NCBI GenBank assembly: GCA_051016205.1 | Contig: CP136534.1 | Coordinates: 5,084,001 to 5,148,000, forward strand | DNA length: 64,000 bases | DNA from: Acuticoccus sp051016205 | GTDB taxonomy: Bacteria > Pseudomonadota > Alphaproteobacteria > Rhizobiales > Amorphaceae | Direction: 5' to 3' | Shown here: in pieces, positions 8,390 through 17,295 of the stretch | Position numbering within the stretch: position 1 is the stretch's first letter | How the letters are laid out: each line of letters starts with the position of its first letter | The notes under the pieces: model-generated | The model's input: the letters and a program-made list of their open reading frames with translations, nothing else | Told to the model about the DNA's origin: nothing | Databases searched by the model: none | Made by a program: the position numbers and the translations under genes

Positions 8390-9865
8390 GTGACGCCGAC
8401 CCTATCCGCAACCGCCGACGCAAGGCCCGTCGATAGACCCGTCTTCGAAGACGTTGCAATTCGCCTGTTCCTGATCGCAACGATCGTATGGGCCATTCTC
8501 GGGATGCTGGTGGGCGTGTTCATCGCCGCGCAGCTCGCCTACCCGCAGCTGAACTTCATGGAGTATATCACGTTCGGGCGTGCACGACCGTTGCACACCA
8601 GCGCGGTGATCCTGGGCTTTGGCGGCAACGCGCTGATCGGCACCTCCCTTTACGTGGTCCAGCGCACCTGTCAGGCGACACTTTATGGCGGACGCACACC
8701 AAGCCTCATCCTGTTCTGGGGCTACCAGATCCTGATCTTGACGGCGGGCGTCAGTTACCTTGCCGGCTTTACCCAAAGTAAAGAGTACGCTGAACCCGAG
8801 TGGTTCTTCGACATCGCGCTGACGCTGCTTTGGGTGCTCTACTTCGTGGTCTTCACGGGCACGGTGTTTCGCCGCAAAGAGCCGCACATCTATGTGGCGC
8901 TGTGGTTCTACTGGGCGTTCATCATCGCCGTTGCGGTGCTTCACATCACCAACAACATCGCGATCCCCACATCCATGATGTCGGGCACCTCCTACCCGGT
9001 GTTCTCGGGCGTCCAGAGCGCCATGGTGCAGTGGTGGTACGGCCACAACATGGTGGGCTTCTTCCTCACCGCAGGCTTCATCGGCATCATGTACTACTTC
9101 GTGCCGAAGCAGGCGGGCCGGCCCATCTGGAGCTACAGGCTGTCCATCGTCCACTTCTGGTCGCTGATCTTCCTTTATATCTGGGCCGGTCCCCACCACC
9201 TCCACTACACCTCCCTGCCCGACTGGGCGCAGACCTTGGGCGTGGTGTTCTCCGTCATGCTGTGGATGCCCTCCTGGGGCGGCATGGTGAACGGCATCAT
9301 GACGCTGTCGGGCGCTTGGGGAAAACTGAGGACAGACCCCATCATGCGCTTCCTCGTGGTGGCGGTGGCCTTTTACGGCATGTCCACCTTCGAAGGGCCA
9401 CTCCTGTCCATCAAACAGGTCAATGCCCTGTCCCACTATACGGACTGGACGGTGGGCCACGTGCACTCGGGCGCACTGGGCTGGGTGGGCTTCATCGCCT
9501 TCGGTGCGGTCTACTATCTGGTGCCGCGCATGTGGAAGCGTCCGCTCCACTCCGAAGCCTTGGTGGAGGTCCACTTCTGGCTCGCGAGCGTGGGGATCCT
9601 TTTGTACATCACCGCCATGTGGGTCTCCGGCATCACCCAAGGGCTGATGTGGCGCACCTACGATGACCAGGGCTTTCTGCTCTACTCGTTCTCCGACACC
9701 GTGGCGATGCTGCACCCCTACTACGTGACGCGCACCATCGGCGGCATCTTCTACCTCGTCGGTGTCCTGGTGATGGCCTACAACCTTTACCGCACCGTCA
9801 CGGCCCCGATGACAGCCCAAACGGCCCCGCCGCGCTCTGCGGCAGGCCTCAGCCCGGCGGAGTAA
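8390..9865 (+). CDS. ccoN: cbb3-type cytochrome c oxidase subunit I CcoN
   Basis: A 491-residue catalytic subunit of the high-affinity, proton-pumping cbb3 oxidase, with about twelve membrane segments. Heme and copper ligands are visible: RPLHTSAVILGFGGNAL, WWYGHNMVGFF, WAGPHHLHYTSLPDW and VGHVHSGALGWVG. The start is the GTG at 8390, with GGAAGGA ten bases upstream; the frame also stays open 25 codons before that. The 262 bases upstream contain no clear FNR/FixK box (TTGAT-N4-ATCAA) that I can find, so oxygen control, usual for this operon, cannot be shown here. Confidence 0.97.
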   Translation: MTPTLSATADARPVDRPVFEDVAIRLFLIATIVWAILGMLVGVFIAAQLAYPQLNFMEYITFGRARPLHTSAVILGFGGNALIGTSLYVVQRTCQATLYGGRTPSLILFWGYQILILTAGVSYLAGFTQSKEYAEPEWFFDIALTLLWVLYFVVFTGTVFRRKEPHIYVALWFYWAFIIAVAVLHITNNIAIPTSMMSGTSYPVFSGVQSAMVQWWYGHNMVGFFLTAGFIGIMYYFVPKQAGRPIWSYRLSIVHFWSLIFLYIWAGPHHLHYTSLPDWAQTLGVVFSVMLWMPSWGGMVNGIMTLSGAWGKLRTDPIMRFLVVAVAFYGMSTFEGPLLSIKQVNALSHYTDWTVGHVHSGALGWVGFIAFGAVYYLVPRMWKRPLHSEALVEVHFWLASVGILLYITAMWVSGITQGLMWRTYDDQGFLLYSFSDTVAMLHPYYVTRTIGGIFYLVGVLVMAYNLYRTVTAPMTAQTAPPRSAAGLSPAE

Positions 9866-9870
9866 AGGCG

Positions 9871-10611
9871 ATGCTTTCCCATTCCGTTATCGAGAAAAGC
9901 GCGCCTTTGATGCTGATCTTGACCTTGCTGACGCTGTCCATCGGCGGCGTCGTGCAGATCGTGCCTTTGTTCAAGATCGAAAACACCATCGAGCCTGTGG
10001 CAGGCGTGCGGCCCTATTCGCCGCTGGAGCTGTTCGGCCGCAACATCTACATGCGCGAGGGTTGCTACACCTGCCACAGCCAACAAATCCGCCCCTTCCG
10101 CGACGAGGTGGACCGTTACGGCCCCTACTCCCTCGCGGCGGAAAGCCTTTACGACTACCCGTTCCTGTGGGGCTCAAAGCGCACCGGTCCCGACCTTGCG
10201 CGGGTGGGCGGCAAATACTCCAACGAGTGGCACACGGCCCACCTCATCAACCCGCGCGCGGTGCTGCCGGCCTCTATCATGCCGGCCTACCCGTTCCTCA
10301 ACCGCCCGCTCAGGTACGACGATGTGGACGATCACCTCAGCACGCTGCAGTTCCTCGGCACGCCTTATGATGACGCCGATATCGAGATGGCCAAGGCCGA
10401 CATGATGGCCCAAGCCCATCCCGACAAAGGCGACACAGAGGGCCTGTTGGAGCGCTACGCAGGCGCGCCTCTCGGCCCCTTCTCGGGCCTCAGCGATGAG
10501 GTGACTGAGATGGACGCCCTCATTGCCTACCTTCAGGTGATGGGCACCATGGTGGACTTCTCCACCTTCGACCCGCGCACCATGCGCCAGGGCCAGGAGC
10601 TGACCCAATGA
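9871..10611 (+). CDS. ccoO: cbb3-type cytochrome c oxidase subunit II CcoO
   Basis: A 246-residue membrane-anchored monoheme cytochrome c. One N-terminal membrane helix (LMLILTLLTLSIGGVVQIVP) is followed by the periplasmic heme motif CYTCH near residue 66 with SQQIRPFRDEVDRYGP, and later PASIMPAYPFL, whose Met is the likely axial ligand. The ATG at 9871 lies 5 bases after the ccoN stop, with a GGAG site overlapping that stop. Its TGA overlaps the ccoQ ATG (ATGA). Full length for the family. Confidence 0.97.
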   Translation: MLSHSVIEKSAPLMLILTLLTLSIGGVVQIVPLFKIENTIEPVAGVRPYSPLELFGRNIYMREGCYTCHSQQIRPFRDEVDRYGPYSLAAESLYDYPFLWGSKRTGPDLARVGGKYSNEWHTAHLINPRAVLPASIMPAYPFLNRPLRYDDVDDHLSTLQFLGTPYDDADIEMAKADMMAQAHPDKGDTEGLLERYAGAPLGPFSGLSDEVTEMDALIAYLQVMGTMVDFSTFDPRTMRQGQELTQ

Positions 10612-10772
10612 CGGAGATCTCCATCGGCTATGCCGAGGCCATTTTCCTCGTCTGCGGCATCATCTTCATCATCGCTCTGGTGATCCGCGTGTTCGACCCC
10701 CGCCGCAAAGCGGAGATGCGCGACCACGCAAACATTCCATTCCGCGGGGAGGACCGTGATGGCTCAAATTGA
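10608..10772 (+). CDS. ccoQ: cbb3 oxidase small subunit CcoQ (FixQ)
   Basis: A 54-residue protein beginning MTEISIGYAEAIFLVCGIIF with a single membrane helix and a charged tail RVFDPRRKAEMRDHANIPF, the usual CcoQ design. Its ATG overlaps the ccoO stop (ATGA) and its 3' end overlaps the ccoP start by 14 bases. CcoQ stabilises the interaction of CcoP with the CcoNO core. The position between ccoO and ccoP, and size, make the call safe. Confidence 0.93.
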   Translation: MTEISIGYAEAIFLVCGIIFIIALVIRVFDPRRKAEMRDHANIPFRGEDRDGSN

Positions 10773-11646
10773 ACGCGACCCCATCACAGGTCAGTACACC
10801 ACAGGACATCAGTGGGACGGCATCAAAGAGCTGCGCACCCCCATCCCCCAATGGTGGTTGATGGTGTTTCTGGCGAGCATTGCCTTTGCCTTCGTGTCGG
10901 TTCAGTTCCTGCCCTCCTTCCCCACCACCGAAGGGGCATTCCAAGGCTCGCTCGGCTACACCGCGCGCCTTGCCCTTGAGGAGCAGATGGAACAGGCCCG
11001 CCAGGCCCAGGCGGCCATGCGCGCAAAGATCGCCGAGACGCCTCTGGAAGAGATTGTCGCAGACGAGGAGCTTGCCACCTTTGCCTATCGCGGCGGCCAG
11101 TCAGCCTATGCGGTGAACTGCATTGCCTGCCACGGGGTGAATGCCGGCGGTCAGCTCGGCCAGTTCCCCTCCCTCATCGACGATGCATGGCTGTGGGGCG
11201 GCGACCTTCAAAACGTCTACACCACCATCAACCACGGCATTCGCAACGGCATGCCCAATGCCCGTGTGAGCGCTATGCCCGCCTACGCCACCATCTTGTC
11301 CGAGCAGGAGATTGAGGACGTGGCCGACTACGTGCTCGCCCTCAACCCGCGCAGCCCCGACCATGGCGCCCTTGTCGAACTGCCGGGCGCTGCCCCTTAC
11401 GAGGCCCAGTGCGTGGCCTGTCATGGTGCCGACGGGGCCGGCAACCAGCTCCTGGGTGCACCGCGCCTCAACGATGCCATCTGGCTCTACGGCGGCTCGC
11501 GCGATGAGGTGATTGCGCAGATCGCCAATCCCAAGCTCGGAGTCATGCCAGCGTTCGGCCCACGGCTCAACGATGACGCTGTGATCAAGATGCTTGCGGT
11601 CTACGTCCACAGCCTGGGCGGCGGGGAGGATCGAGAGGGTTCGTGA
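10759..11646 (+). CDS. ccoP: cbb3-type cytochrome c oxidase subunit III CcoP
   Basis: A 295-residue diheme cytochrome c. The N-terminal TGHQWDGIKELRTPIPQWW precedes a membrane anchor. Two periplasmic cytochrome domains carry CIACH near residue 122 and CVACH near residue 218, with AMPAYA and VMPAFG as likely Met ligand regions. The ATG at 10759 has a GGGGAGGA ribosome site inside ccoQ; a GTG directly before it is less likely. It passes electrons from soluble cytochrome c to CcoO-CcoN. Confidence 0.97.
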   Translation: MAQIERDPITGQYTTGHQWDGIKELRTPIPQWWLMVFLASIAFAFVSVQFLPSFPTTEGAFQGSLGYTARLALEEQMEQARQAQAAMRAKIAETPLEEIVADEELATFAYRGGQSAYAVNCIACHGVNAGGQLGQFPSLIDDAWLWGGDLQNVYTTINHGIRNGMPNARVSAMPAYATILSEQEIEDVADYVLALNPRSPDHGALVELPGAAPYEAQCVACHGADGAGNQLLGAPRLNDAIWLYGGSRDEVIAQIANPKLGVMPAFGPRLNDDAVIKMLAVYVHSLGGGEDREGS

Positions 11647-13064
11647 GTATTTCGTCGGACATCCCTTGGGAGCCGCCGCCCACGGAAGGAGCAAAGATCC
11701 GCCAAAGGGCCGTCTCGGGCCGCTGGCGGAAGGTGAAGTCGGCCGTGCTGGTGGCGGCGTTCGCGCTCATCTACATCCTGCCATGGGTGCCGTGGCAGCG
11801 CGGGGCTGACGAGCCGACCCAGGCGGTCCTGTTCTCGTTCACCATGGCCCGTGCGTACGTGTTCGGCTTCACGTTCTGGCCGCAGGACCTTTATCTCCTG
11901 GTGCTGGTGCTTCTTGCGGCAGCGTTTGGCCTGTTCTTCACCAACACCCTCGTCGGCAGGGTCTGGTGTGGCTTCACCTGCCCGCAAACCCTCTGGACGG
12001 ACCTGTTCCAGATCATCGAGCGGCGCGTGGAAGGCCGCCACCCGACCGCCTTGCGCAGCGCCATCAAGCAGGTGCTGTGGGTGACCATTGCCGTGGTGAC
12101 GGGCCTCACCTTCATCTCCTACGTTGTGCCCGCCCGCGAGTTGTGGCCGGGCTTCTTCACGGGAACGGCGCCTGCGGCTGCCATTCTCCTGGTCGCAGTC
12201 TTTGCCGTCTTCACCTACCTCCTGGCAGGCTATGCGCGCGAAAAGGTGTGCCTTTACATGTGCCCTTGGCCGCGCTTCCAGGCCGCGATGCTGGACGCTG
12301 ACAGCCAGCTCGTCACCTACCAGGCCTGGAGGGGGGAGCCCCGGGGCAAGCACCGCAAGCGCAGCGATGTCCCCCTTGGGGACTGCGTGGACTGCAACTT
12401 GTGCGTTGCTGTCTGCCCCACAGGCGTCGACATTCGCGATGGGATGCAGCTTGGCTGCATCGGCTGCGGGCTGTGCATCGATGCGTGCAACAACGTCATG
12501 GCGAAGACGGGAAGCCCTGCCAACCTGATCGGCTTTTTCTCCGAGCGCGAGATGGCCGCGAAGACGCCTACCGTTTCAGCGGCAGCGCCCGTGGTTGCCC
12601 CCAAGCGCAGGCCACGTGTGCGCATGATCGGCTTTGCCTCCCTGTTTGCCATCGCTCTGGTGGGGATTGTGGTGACGCTGACTGGGCGCTCCACCATGCA
12701 GATCGCCGTCACGCCAGAACGCCAGCCCCCTTATGTGGTGATGTCCAACGGCGACATTCGCAACGTCTATCAGATGCGCATTTCCAACCTGCGTGCCGAT
12801 GCCGACAGGATCCGCCTTGCGGCTGTGGGCGAGCCCGATGCCAGCATCGCCATTGCCAAGGCAGGCGGCCCTGCGTTGACGGGCGATGAGGCCATCGTGC
12901 CCCTCCCCCGCGGCAGCAGCGAAGCGTTGCGTGTGTTGATCGCCCTGCCGCCGGAAGCTGCCCCAGACGGTCGCGAGGCCATGACCATCGCCCTTACGGA
13001 CGCAGAAAGCGGCGCCGTCCTTGCCGAAACGGCGACCTACTTCTGGGGCCCTGATCAGCCATGA
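11643..13064 (+). CDS. ccoG: Cytochrome c oxidase accessory protein CcoG (FixG/RdxA)
   Basis: A 473-residue membrane iron-sulfur protein. About five membrane segments surround NTLVGRVWCGFTCPQTLW and a [4Fe-4S] ferredoxin domain with CVDCNLCVAVCPTGVD and CIGCGLCIDACN. A C-terminal periplasmic Ig-like domain follows a membrane helix. The GTG start overlaps the ccoP stop (GTGA). CcoG is reported to take part in copper reduction during cbb3 assembly. It opens the ccoGHIS assembly block, here directly fused to the structural operon. Confidence 0.96.
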   Translation: MSISSDIPWEPPPTEGAKIRQRAVSGRWRKVKSAVLVAAFALIYILPWVPWQRGADEPTQAVLFSFTMARAYVFGFTFWPQDLYLLVLVLLAAAFGLFFTNTLVGRVWCGFTCPQTLWTDLFQIIERRVEGRHPTALRSAIKQVLWVTIAVVTGLTFISYVVPARELWPGFFTGTAPAAAILLVAVFAVFTYLLAGYAREKVCLYMCPWPRFQAAMLDADSQLVTYQAWRGEPRGKHRKRSDVPLGDCVDCNLCVAVCPTGVDIRDGMQLGCIGCGLCIDACNNVMAKTGSPANLIGFFSEREMAAKTPTVSAAAPVVAPKRRPRVRMIGFASLFAIALVGIVVTLTGRSTMQIAVTPERQPPYVVMSNGDIRNVYQMRISNLRADADRIRLAAVGEPDASIAIAKAGGPALTGDEAIVPLPRGSSEALRVLIALPPEAAPDGREAMTIALTDAESGAVLAETATYFWGPDQP

Positions 13065-13567
13065 CAGACGCCCCCAAAAAGCGTGACAAAGACGCCTGGA
13101 TCCCTTGGGCATTCGTGGGGTTCTTCGTGCTCCTGACGGGCCTTCTGGCCCACTTCGTCTACCTGTCGGTGAGCACGTTTCCGGGTCTCGTGACGGAGGT
13201 CCCCTACCGGCCCGGCATCACAGCCGATGCCGCCTCCGCCGCAGCAGAAGCCCAGGCCGCCCTCGGCTGGACGTTGGCGGTCTCCTATAATGGGGACGCG
13301 CAGGAGGCGAACCCCATCCTCGTCACCCTCCTCGACAAGGACGATGCGGCCATCACCACCGCAACCGTCCACGTCCTTGCCGAGCGCTCTACACGCAATG
13401 CACAGGCCATCCCCCTCTTCCTCTCCCACCAGGGGGCGGGGCGTTATGGCGGCGACCTCACCCTTCCTCTCGGCGGCCGCTGGACGCTGAAGGTGACGGC
13501 CGTTGATGGCGAGAACACCTTCCAGAAAGTGGTCCCTGTGGAACTTGCGCCGGGAGCACGGTCGTGA
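13061..13567 (+). CDS. ccoH: cbb3 oxidase assembly protein FixH/CcoH
   Basis: A 168-residue protein with one N-terminal membrane helix (AFVGFFVLLTGLLAHFVYLS) and a periplasmic domain, matching FixH in size and layout. It contains YRPGITADAASAAAEAQAALGW and ends in a beta-rich region GGRWTLKVTAVDGENTF. It overlaps ccoG upstream (ATGA) and ccoI downstream (GTGA). FixH stabilises the CcoNO assembly intermediate. Confidence 0.93.
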   Translation: MTDAPKKRDKDAWIPWAFVGFFVLLTGLLAHFVYLSVSTFPGLVTEVPYRPGITADAASAAAEAQAALGWTLAVSYNGDAQEANPILVTLLDKDDAAITTATVHVLAERSTRNAQAIPLFLSHQGAGRYGGDLTLPLGGRWTLKVTAVDGENTFQKVVPVELAPGARS

Positions 13568-15801
13568 GCCTTGCGGCCACCGGTCCTCTCCCCCGTGGCG
13601 CAACTGCGCCAGCTCCCAGCCTTGCAGGCTATGTGGAGTGTGAGGGGGAGACGGACGGCGGCAACAGGCTCGGCCTCCTGGTGGCAGGCGCCCATTGCGG
13701 CGGCTGCGTGCGCAAGATCGAAGATGCCCTCGCCAAGGATGAGGCGATCACAAGAGCACGGGTGAACCTTTCCACCCGCCGCCTCGACGTTGCCTGGAAC
13801 GGCCCCGCCGCCCACGCCGACAAGATTGTGGAGCGCCTCGCCGCCATAGGCTTTGATGCCGTTCCTTATCGTGCGAGCACCTTGGCAGAGGGCGACACGC
13901 AGGTCCTTCGCAGCCTCATCAAGGCGCTTGCCGTGGCAGGCTTTGGCACGGCCAACGTGATGATGCTGTCCTGGGCGGTCTGGGCCGGCCATTTCGACAC
14001 CATGGGCGAGGCCACCCGCAGCTTCTTCCATTGGCTGTCGGCAGCGATCGCCCTTCCCACCATTGCCTATGCCGGCCGCCCGTTCTTCAGCGCTGCCTGG
14101 TCGGCCCTGTCTCGCGGGCGCGCCAACATGGACGTGCCCATCAGCCTCGGCGTCATTGCCACCACGGCCATGAGCCTTGTGGAGACCATCTACGGCGGCC
14201 CCCATGTCTATTTCGATGGTGCCCTTGCGCTCCTGTTCGCACTTCTGATCGGGCGCGTATTGGACCAAAGGGTGCGCGGGGAGGCGCGCTCGGCCGTCCA
14301 CCGCCTTGCCGCCCTCACCACCCAGCCCGTCATGCGCCTTTCCGACGATGGCACCACGAAAGCCGTTCCTCCCGAAAGCATTGAAGCGGGGCAGACGGTG
14401 CTGGTGGCCGCGGGCGAAAGGGTGGGCGTTGACGGTGTGATCCTGTCAGGCCGCTCAACGGTGGACACCAGCCTCATCGACGGCGAATCCATCCCCAAAG
14501 AGGCCGGCCCCGGCACCACCGTCCTTGCTGGCGCCACGAACCTGTCCGCGCCCTTGTCCATCAAGACCCGCGCAGCGGGCCAGGCAACGAGCCTTGCCGA
14601 AATCGTGCGCCTTTTAGAGGCGGCAGAGGCCCAGAAAGGCCGATTCGTGTCGCTGGTGGACCATGCGGTGCGCTGGTACACGCCCATCGTCCACATCCTT
14701 GCTGCAGCAACCTTCGCAGGGTGGATCATCGCAGGTGCGGGCTGGCAGCCGGCACTGGTGGCGGCCGTGTGCGTTCTCATCGTCACGTGCCCCTGTGCGC
14801 TCGGCCTTGCAGCCCCGATGACACGCGCTGCGGCCGCAAGCCGGCTCCTGCGCGAAGGCGTCCTCCTAAAATCCGACACCGTGCTTGAGCGTTTGTCGCG
14901 CATCGACACCGTCGTCTTCGACAAGACGGGCACGCTGACAGAGCCCGAGCCAAGCCTTGCAAGCCACGACGGCACGCCCGAGGACCTTGCACTTGCAGCA
15001 GGCCTTGCCGCGTCGAGCCGCCATCCCCTTGCCGCCGCCATCTACCGCGCCGTACCCGGTGCGCGCCGACTAGAAGGCGTCAGCGAAGCCTCGGGCGAAG
15101 GCCTTGTGCTTGAGCGGCCCGACGGGACCGTGCGCCTTGGTTCAGCAGCGTTCGTGGGCGCCACCAGCGTGCCTGATGGAGTGGACGGGCCTGAGGTCTA
15201 CCTTTCCGTTCCAGGCCGCGCGCCTGTGCGCTTTGTGTTTTCAAGCCCGCTGCGGCCAGGCGCAAAGCGGACCATCGATCGCCTTTCCGCCGACCAAATG
15301 GACGTGCGCCTTTTGTCGGGCGACAGGCCTCAGATCGTTGGGGCGATGGCACGGGCGGTCGGCATTCACACCTGGCGCGGGCGCCTTCGCCCCCAGGACA
15401 AGATTGCCGAGGTGGACAGGCTGAAGGAGAAGGGCCGCCACGTACTGATGGTGGGTGACGGCTTGAACGATGCCCCCGCCCTTGCAGCGGCCGACGCCTC
15501 GCTGTGTCCGGGAAGTGCGCTCGACATCTCGCGCCAGGCGGCGGACGCTGTGTGGCAGGGCGAGCGGATGGCCGACGTCTCGTTGATCTTGAAGGTGGCA
15601 CGGCGCGCCCACGCCATCTTGATCCAGAACATTGCGTTCTCGATCCTTTACAATGCCGCATGGATCCCCATCGCAATGGCGGGTCTCGTCACACCGTGGA
15701 TTGCGGCGATCGCGATGTCGGCAAGCTCCATCCTCGTGACGCTGAACGCCATGCGTGTCGGCGGCCTCGGCCCCTCGCGCGCTGCGTCGGAGGCGGTCTG
15801 A
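13564..15801 (+). CDS. ccoI: Copper-translocating P-type ATPase CcoI (FixI)
   Basis: A 745-residue P1B-type ATPase that exports copper for insertion into the cbb3 active site. An N-terminal heavy-metal domain has GAHCGGCV. The membrane metal motif CPC is at residues 409-411, the phosphorylated aspartate is D453 in DKTGT, and the hinge MVGDGLNDAPAL is near the C-terminus. The GTG start overlaps the ccoH stop. A single heavy-metal domain and position in the cluster support CcoI rather than a detoxification CopA. Confidence 0.96.
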   Translation: MSLAATGPLPRGATAPAPSLAGYVECEGETDGGNRLGLLVAGAHCGGCVRKIEDALAKDEAITRARVNLSTRRLDVAWNGPAAHADKIVERLAAIGFDAVPYRASTLAEGDTQVLRSLIKALAVAGFGTANVMMLSWAVWAGHFDTMGEATRSFFHWLSAAIALPTIAYAGRPFFSAAWSALSRGRANMDVPISLGVIATTAMSLVETIYGGPHVYFDGALALLFALLIGRVLDQRVRGEARSAVHRLAALTTQPVMRLSDDGTTKAVPPESIEAGQTVLVAAGERVGVDGVILSGRSTVDTSLIDGESIPKEAGPGTTVLAGATNLSAPLSIKTRAAGQATSLAEIVRLLEAAEAQKGRFVSLVDHAVRWYTPIVHILAAATFAGWIIAGAGWQPALVAAVCVLIVTCPCALGLAAPMTRAAAASRLLREGVLLKSDTVLERLSRIDTVVFDKTGTLTEPEPSLASHDGTPEDLALAAGLAASSRHPLAAAIYRAVPGARRLEGVSEASGEGLVLERPDGTVRLGSAAFVGATSVPDGVDGPEVYLSVPGRAPVRFVFSSPLRPGAKRTIDRLSADQMDVRLLSGDRPQIVGAMARAVGIHTWRGRLRPQDKIAEVDRLKEKGRHVLMVGDGLNDAPALAAADASLCPGSALDISRQAADAVWQGERMADVSLILKVARRAHAILIQNIAFSILYNAAWIPIAMAGLVTPWIAAIAMSASSILVTLNAMRVGGLGPSRAASEAV

Positions 15802-15956
15802 TGGAGGTGTTGATCTACCTCGTCCCGATCGCGCTCATCTTGAGCGTCGGTGGGCTGTTCGCCTTCTTCTGGGCGCTTGGCAACGGGCAGTACGAAGACA
15901 TGAAGGGCGCTGCTGAGCGCATACTCTACCAGGATGATGAAGGGAGCGACCGATGA
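15801..15956 (+). CDS. ccoS: cbb3-type oxidase assembly protein CcoS
   Basis: A 51-residue single-helix protein beginning MEVLIYLVPIALILSVGGLF, continuing FAFFWALGNGQYEDMKGAAE and RILYQDDE, which is the standard CcoS pattern. The ATG shares one base with the ccoI stop (TGATG). CcoS is required for cofactor insertion into cbb3 oxidase. Its stop overlaps the ATG of a further small gene. Confidence 0.95.
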   Translation: MEVLIYLVPIALILSVGGLFAFFWALGNGQYEDMKGAAERILYQDDEGSDR

Positions 15957-16201
15957 GCGCCGAAGCTGAACCAGCGCCAGAGGCGAAAAAGAAAAAGGGC
16001 ATGGATGTGGGCCTTGTGGCCACGCTTGTCCTCGCCGTTATCGCGCTGGTCGTCATTGTCCTGACGTTTGTGATCGGCATCGACGTTGCGTTTTATGCCG
16101 CTCTTGCCGCCACACCCATCTGGATCGTGATCATGATGATCATGGCCGTCGACGGCGCCAACCCTGGCAACGCCGTCCCCACCCGCGACGAACTGGACTA
16201 A
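15953..16201 (+). CDS. Small membrane protein coupled to ccoS, function unknown
   Basis: An 82-residue protein beginning MSAEAEPAPEAKKKKGMDVG: a charged N-terminus rich in Ala/Glu/Lys, two hydrophobic segments (LVATLVLAVIALVVIVLTFV and VAFYAALAATPIWIVIMMIM), and a polar tail ending NAVPTRDELD. Its ATG overlaps the ccoS stop as ATGA, so it is translated with the cbb3 assembly genes. I do not recognise a family. A role in cbb3 biogenesis or a link to the membrane is inference from position only. Confidence 0.75.
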   Translation: MSAEAEPAPEAKKKKGMDVGLVATLVLAVIALVVIVLTFVIGIDVAFYAALAATPIWIVIMMIMAVDGANPGNAVPTRDELD

Positions 16202-16224
16202 AGAGGGACCTTAGTTCAACCGAA

Positions 16225-16251
16225 CCGGCAGCCTACTTAGGGTGCTGCCGG
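16225..16251. terminator. Hairpin at the end of the cco operon
   Basis: CCGGCAGC and GCTGCCGG form an 8-base-pair stem around an 11-base loop, 24 bases after the last stop of the cco operon and before the convergent gene ending at 16307. A weakly T-rich stretch (CCCTTATT) follows on the plus strand. A bidirectional terminator is the simplest reading. Confidence 0.6.
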
Positions 16252-16306
16252 CGCCCTTATTGGGCTGACGCTCTCCCCAAGCCGCGCAGCTGGGTCGTCG
16301 CAGCCA

Positions 16307-16747
16307 TCATTCTGTGGGGACGGGTTCCACCTTGCTGTGGGAGGCGACCATGGACATGGAAACCGTCGCAAGGGTGTCGACGAGGGCAATGATGGTGAGA
16401 AGGAAGAACACCGACGTCCCTGCGAAATCGAACACCAGGAAGATGACGACGTAGGCGCAAAGGACGAGCACCATCACCATGTTGGACAGGACGCTCGTCC
16501 TGCGAAGGCTTGCGGTGCGCAACAGATTGAACAGCATCAAGATAATGGCGCCGGCGACCAAGGCATCACCATAGCTGAGCGCCCAGGTCTGACCTGACAC
16601 GAGGTCCACCGTAAACAGCCCCTTGCTCCAGAACGGGTGCAGCGATCCGCTCAATGTGTCCACGGTGTACGTGGCGTGATCGTAGGCGAAAATCCCAGCG
16701 ACGATGTAGAGGATCAGAGGGATCAGGGTGAACGGAATAACGCTCAT
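16307..16747 (-). CDS. Small multi-spanning membrane protein, function unknown
   Basis: A 146-residue protein with four hydrophobic segments: IPFTLIPLILYIVAGIFAYD, a second around GDALVAGAIILMLFNLL, then VMVLVLCAYVVIFLVF and VFFLLTIIALVDTLATV. I chose the ATG at 16747 (MSVIPFTLIP), 12 codons inside the longest frame. I recognise no named family, although the layout is common among alphaproteobacterial hypothetical membrane proteins. It stands alone between the cco operon and rpmF. Confidence 0.75.
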   Translation of the reverse strand: MSVIPFTLIPLILYIVAGIFAYDHATYTVDTLSGSLHPFWSKGLFTVDLVSGQTWALSYGDALVAGAIILMLFNLLRTASLRRTSVLSNMVMVLVLCAYVVIFLVFDFAGTSVFFLLTIIALVDTLATVSMSMVASHSKVEPVPTE

Positions 16748-16911
16748 GGAAGGGCAACCTTGGTTGGTGTGAACCGGTGTCACGTGGCGCCGGTCAAACT
16801 GAGTCTCATCTCACCAAGCCCTAAAGTGGCCTCACGGTTCCAATGTGTCGCACCAAAACGGCAGAGAGGTGCCTCCGCGCGCCGCCATAAACCTCATGCG
16901 CCACAAGCACC

Positions 16912-16940
16912 AAAAGGCCCGACGCGGGGCGTCAGGCCTT
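16912..16940 (-). terminator. Rho-independent terminator of rpmF
   Basis: Read on the minus strand, AAGGCC-TGACGC pairs with GCGTC-GGCCTT around a CCC loop, and the hairpin is followed by TTTT. It lies 54 bases after the rpmF stop. Stem plus T-run make this the clearest intrinsic terminator in the window. Confidence 0.75.
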
Positions 16941-16993
16941 CGTCCATTTCATCGCGTGAGACGCCCGATCGCCGGGCGAGCGGGCAGAGCCCG

Positions 16994-17176
16994 TCAGTCG
17001 TCCTTGGACGGCAGAACCTGACGGCCGCGATAGCGCCCGCTCTTAAGGTTGATGTGGTGCGGACGCTTCAACTCACCGTCTTCCTTGTCCTCCGAGAAGG
17101 TCGGGGTTTTCAAGGCATCGGTTGAGCGGCGGAAACCGCGCTTCATAGGGCTGACCTTCCGCTTGGGCACGGCCAT
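16994..17176 (-). CDS. rpmF: 50S ribosomal protein L32
   Basis: A 60-residue ribosomal protein beginning MAVPKRKVSPMKRGFRRSTD and ending GRYRGRQVLPSKDD. MAVPKRK-S--KR is the family hallmark; the zinc-binding cysteines present in some L32 proteins are absent, as in other Alphaproteobacteria. The ATG at 17176 has an AGGAG site upstream; the frame is open 53 codons further but without similarity. mtgA lies 119 bases upstream on the same strand. Confidence 0.97.
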   Translation of the reverse strand: MAVPKRKVSPMKRGFRRSTDALKTPTFSEDKEDGELKRPHHINLKSGRYRGRQVLPSKDD

Positions 17177-17295
17177 GGCGAATACTCCTGATACCGCGCC
17201 GTCCGGCTGCGGCGGTTCGTGGATCCATGTAAGGCTGACGGCACCGACCACGGCGCCAAGCCCAGCCTTATAGCGCCGGCCGGGTTCAGTGGCAA

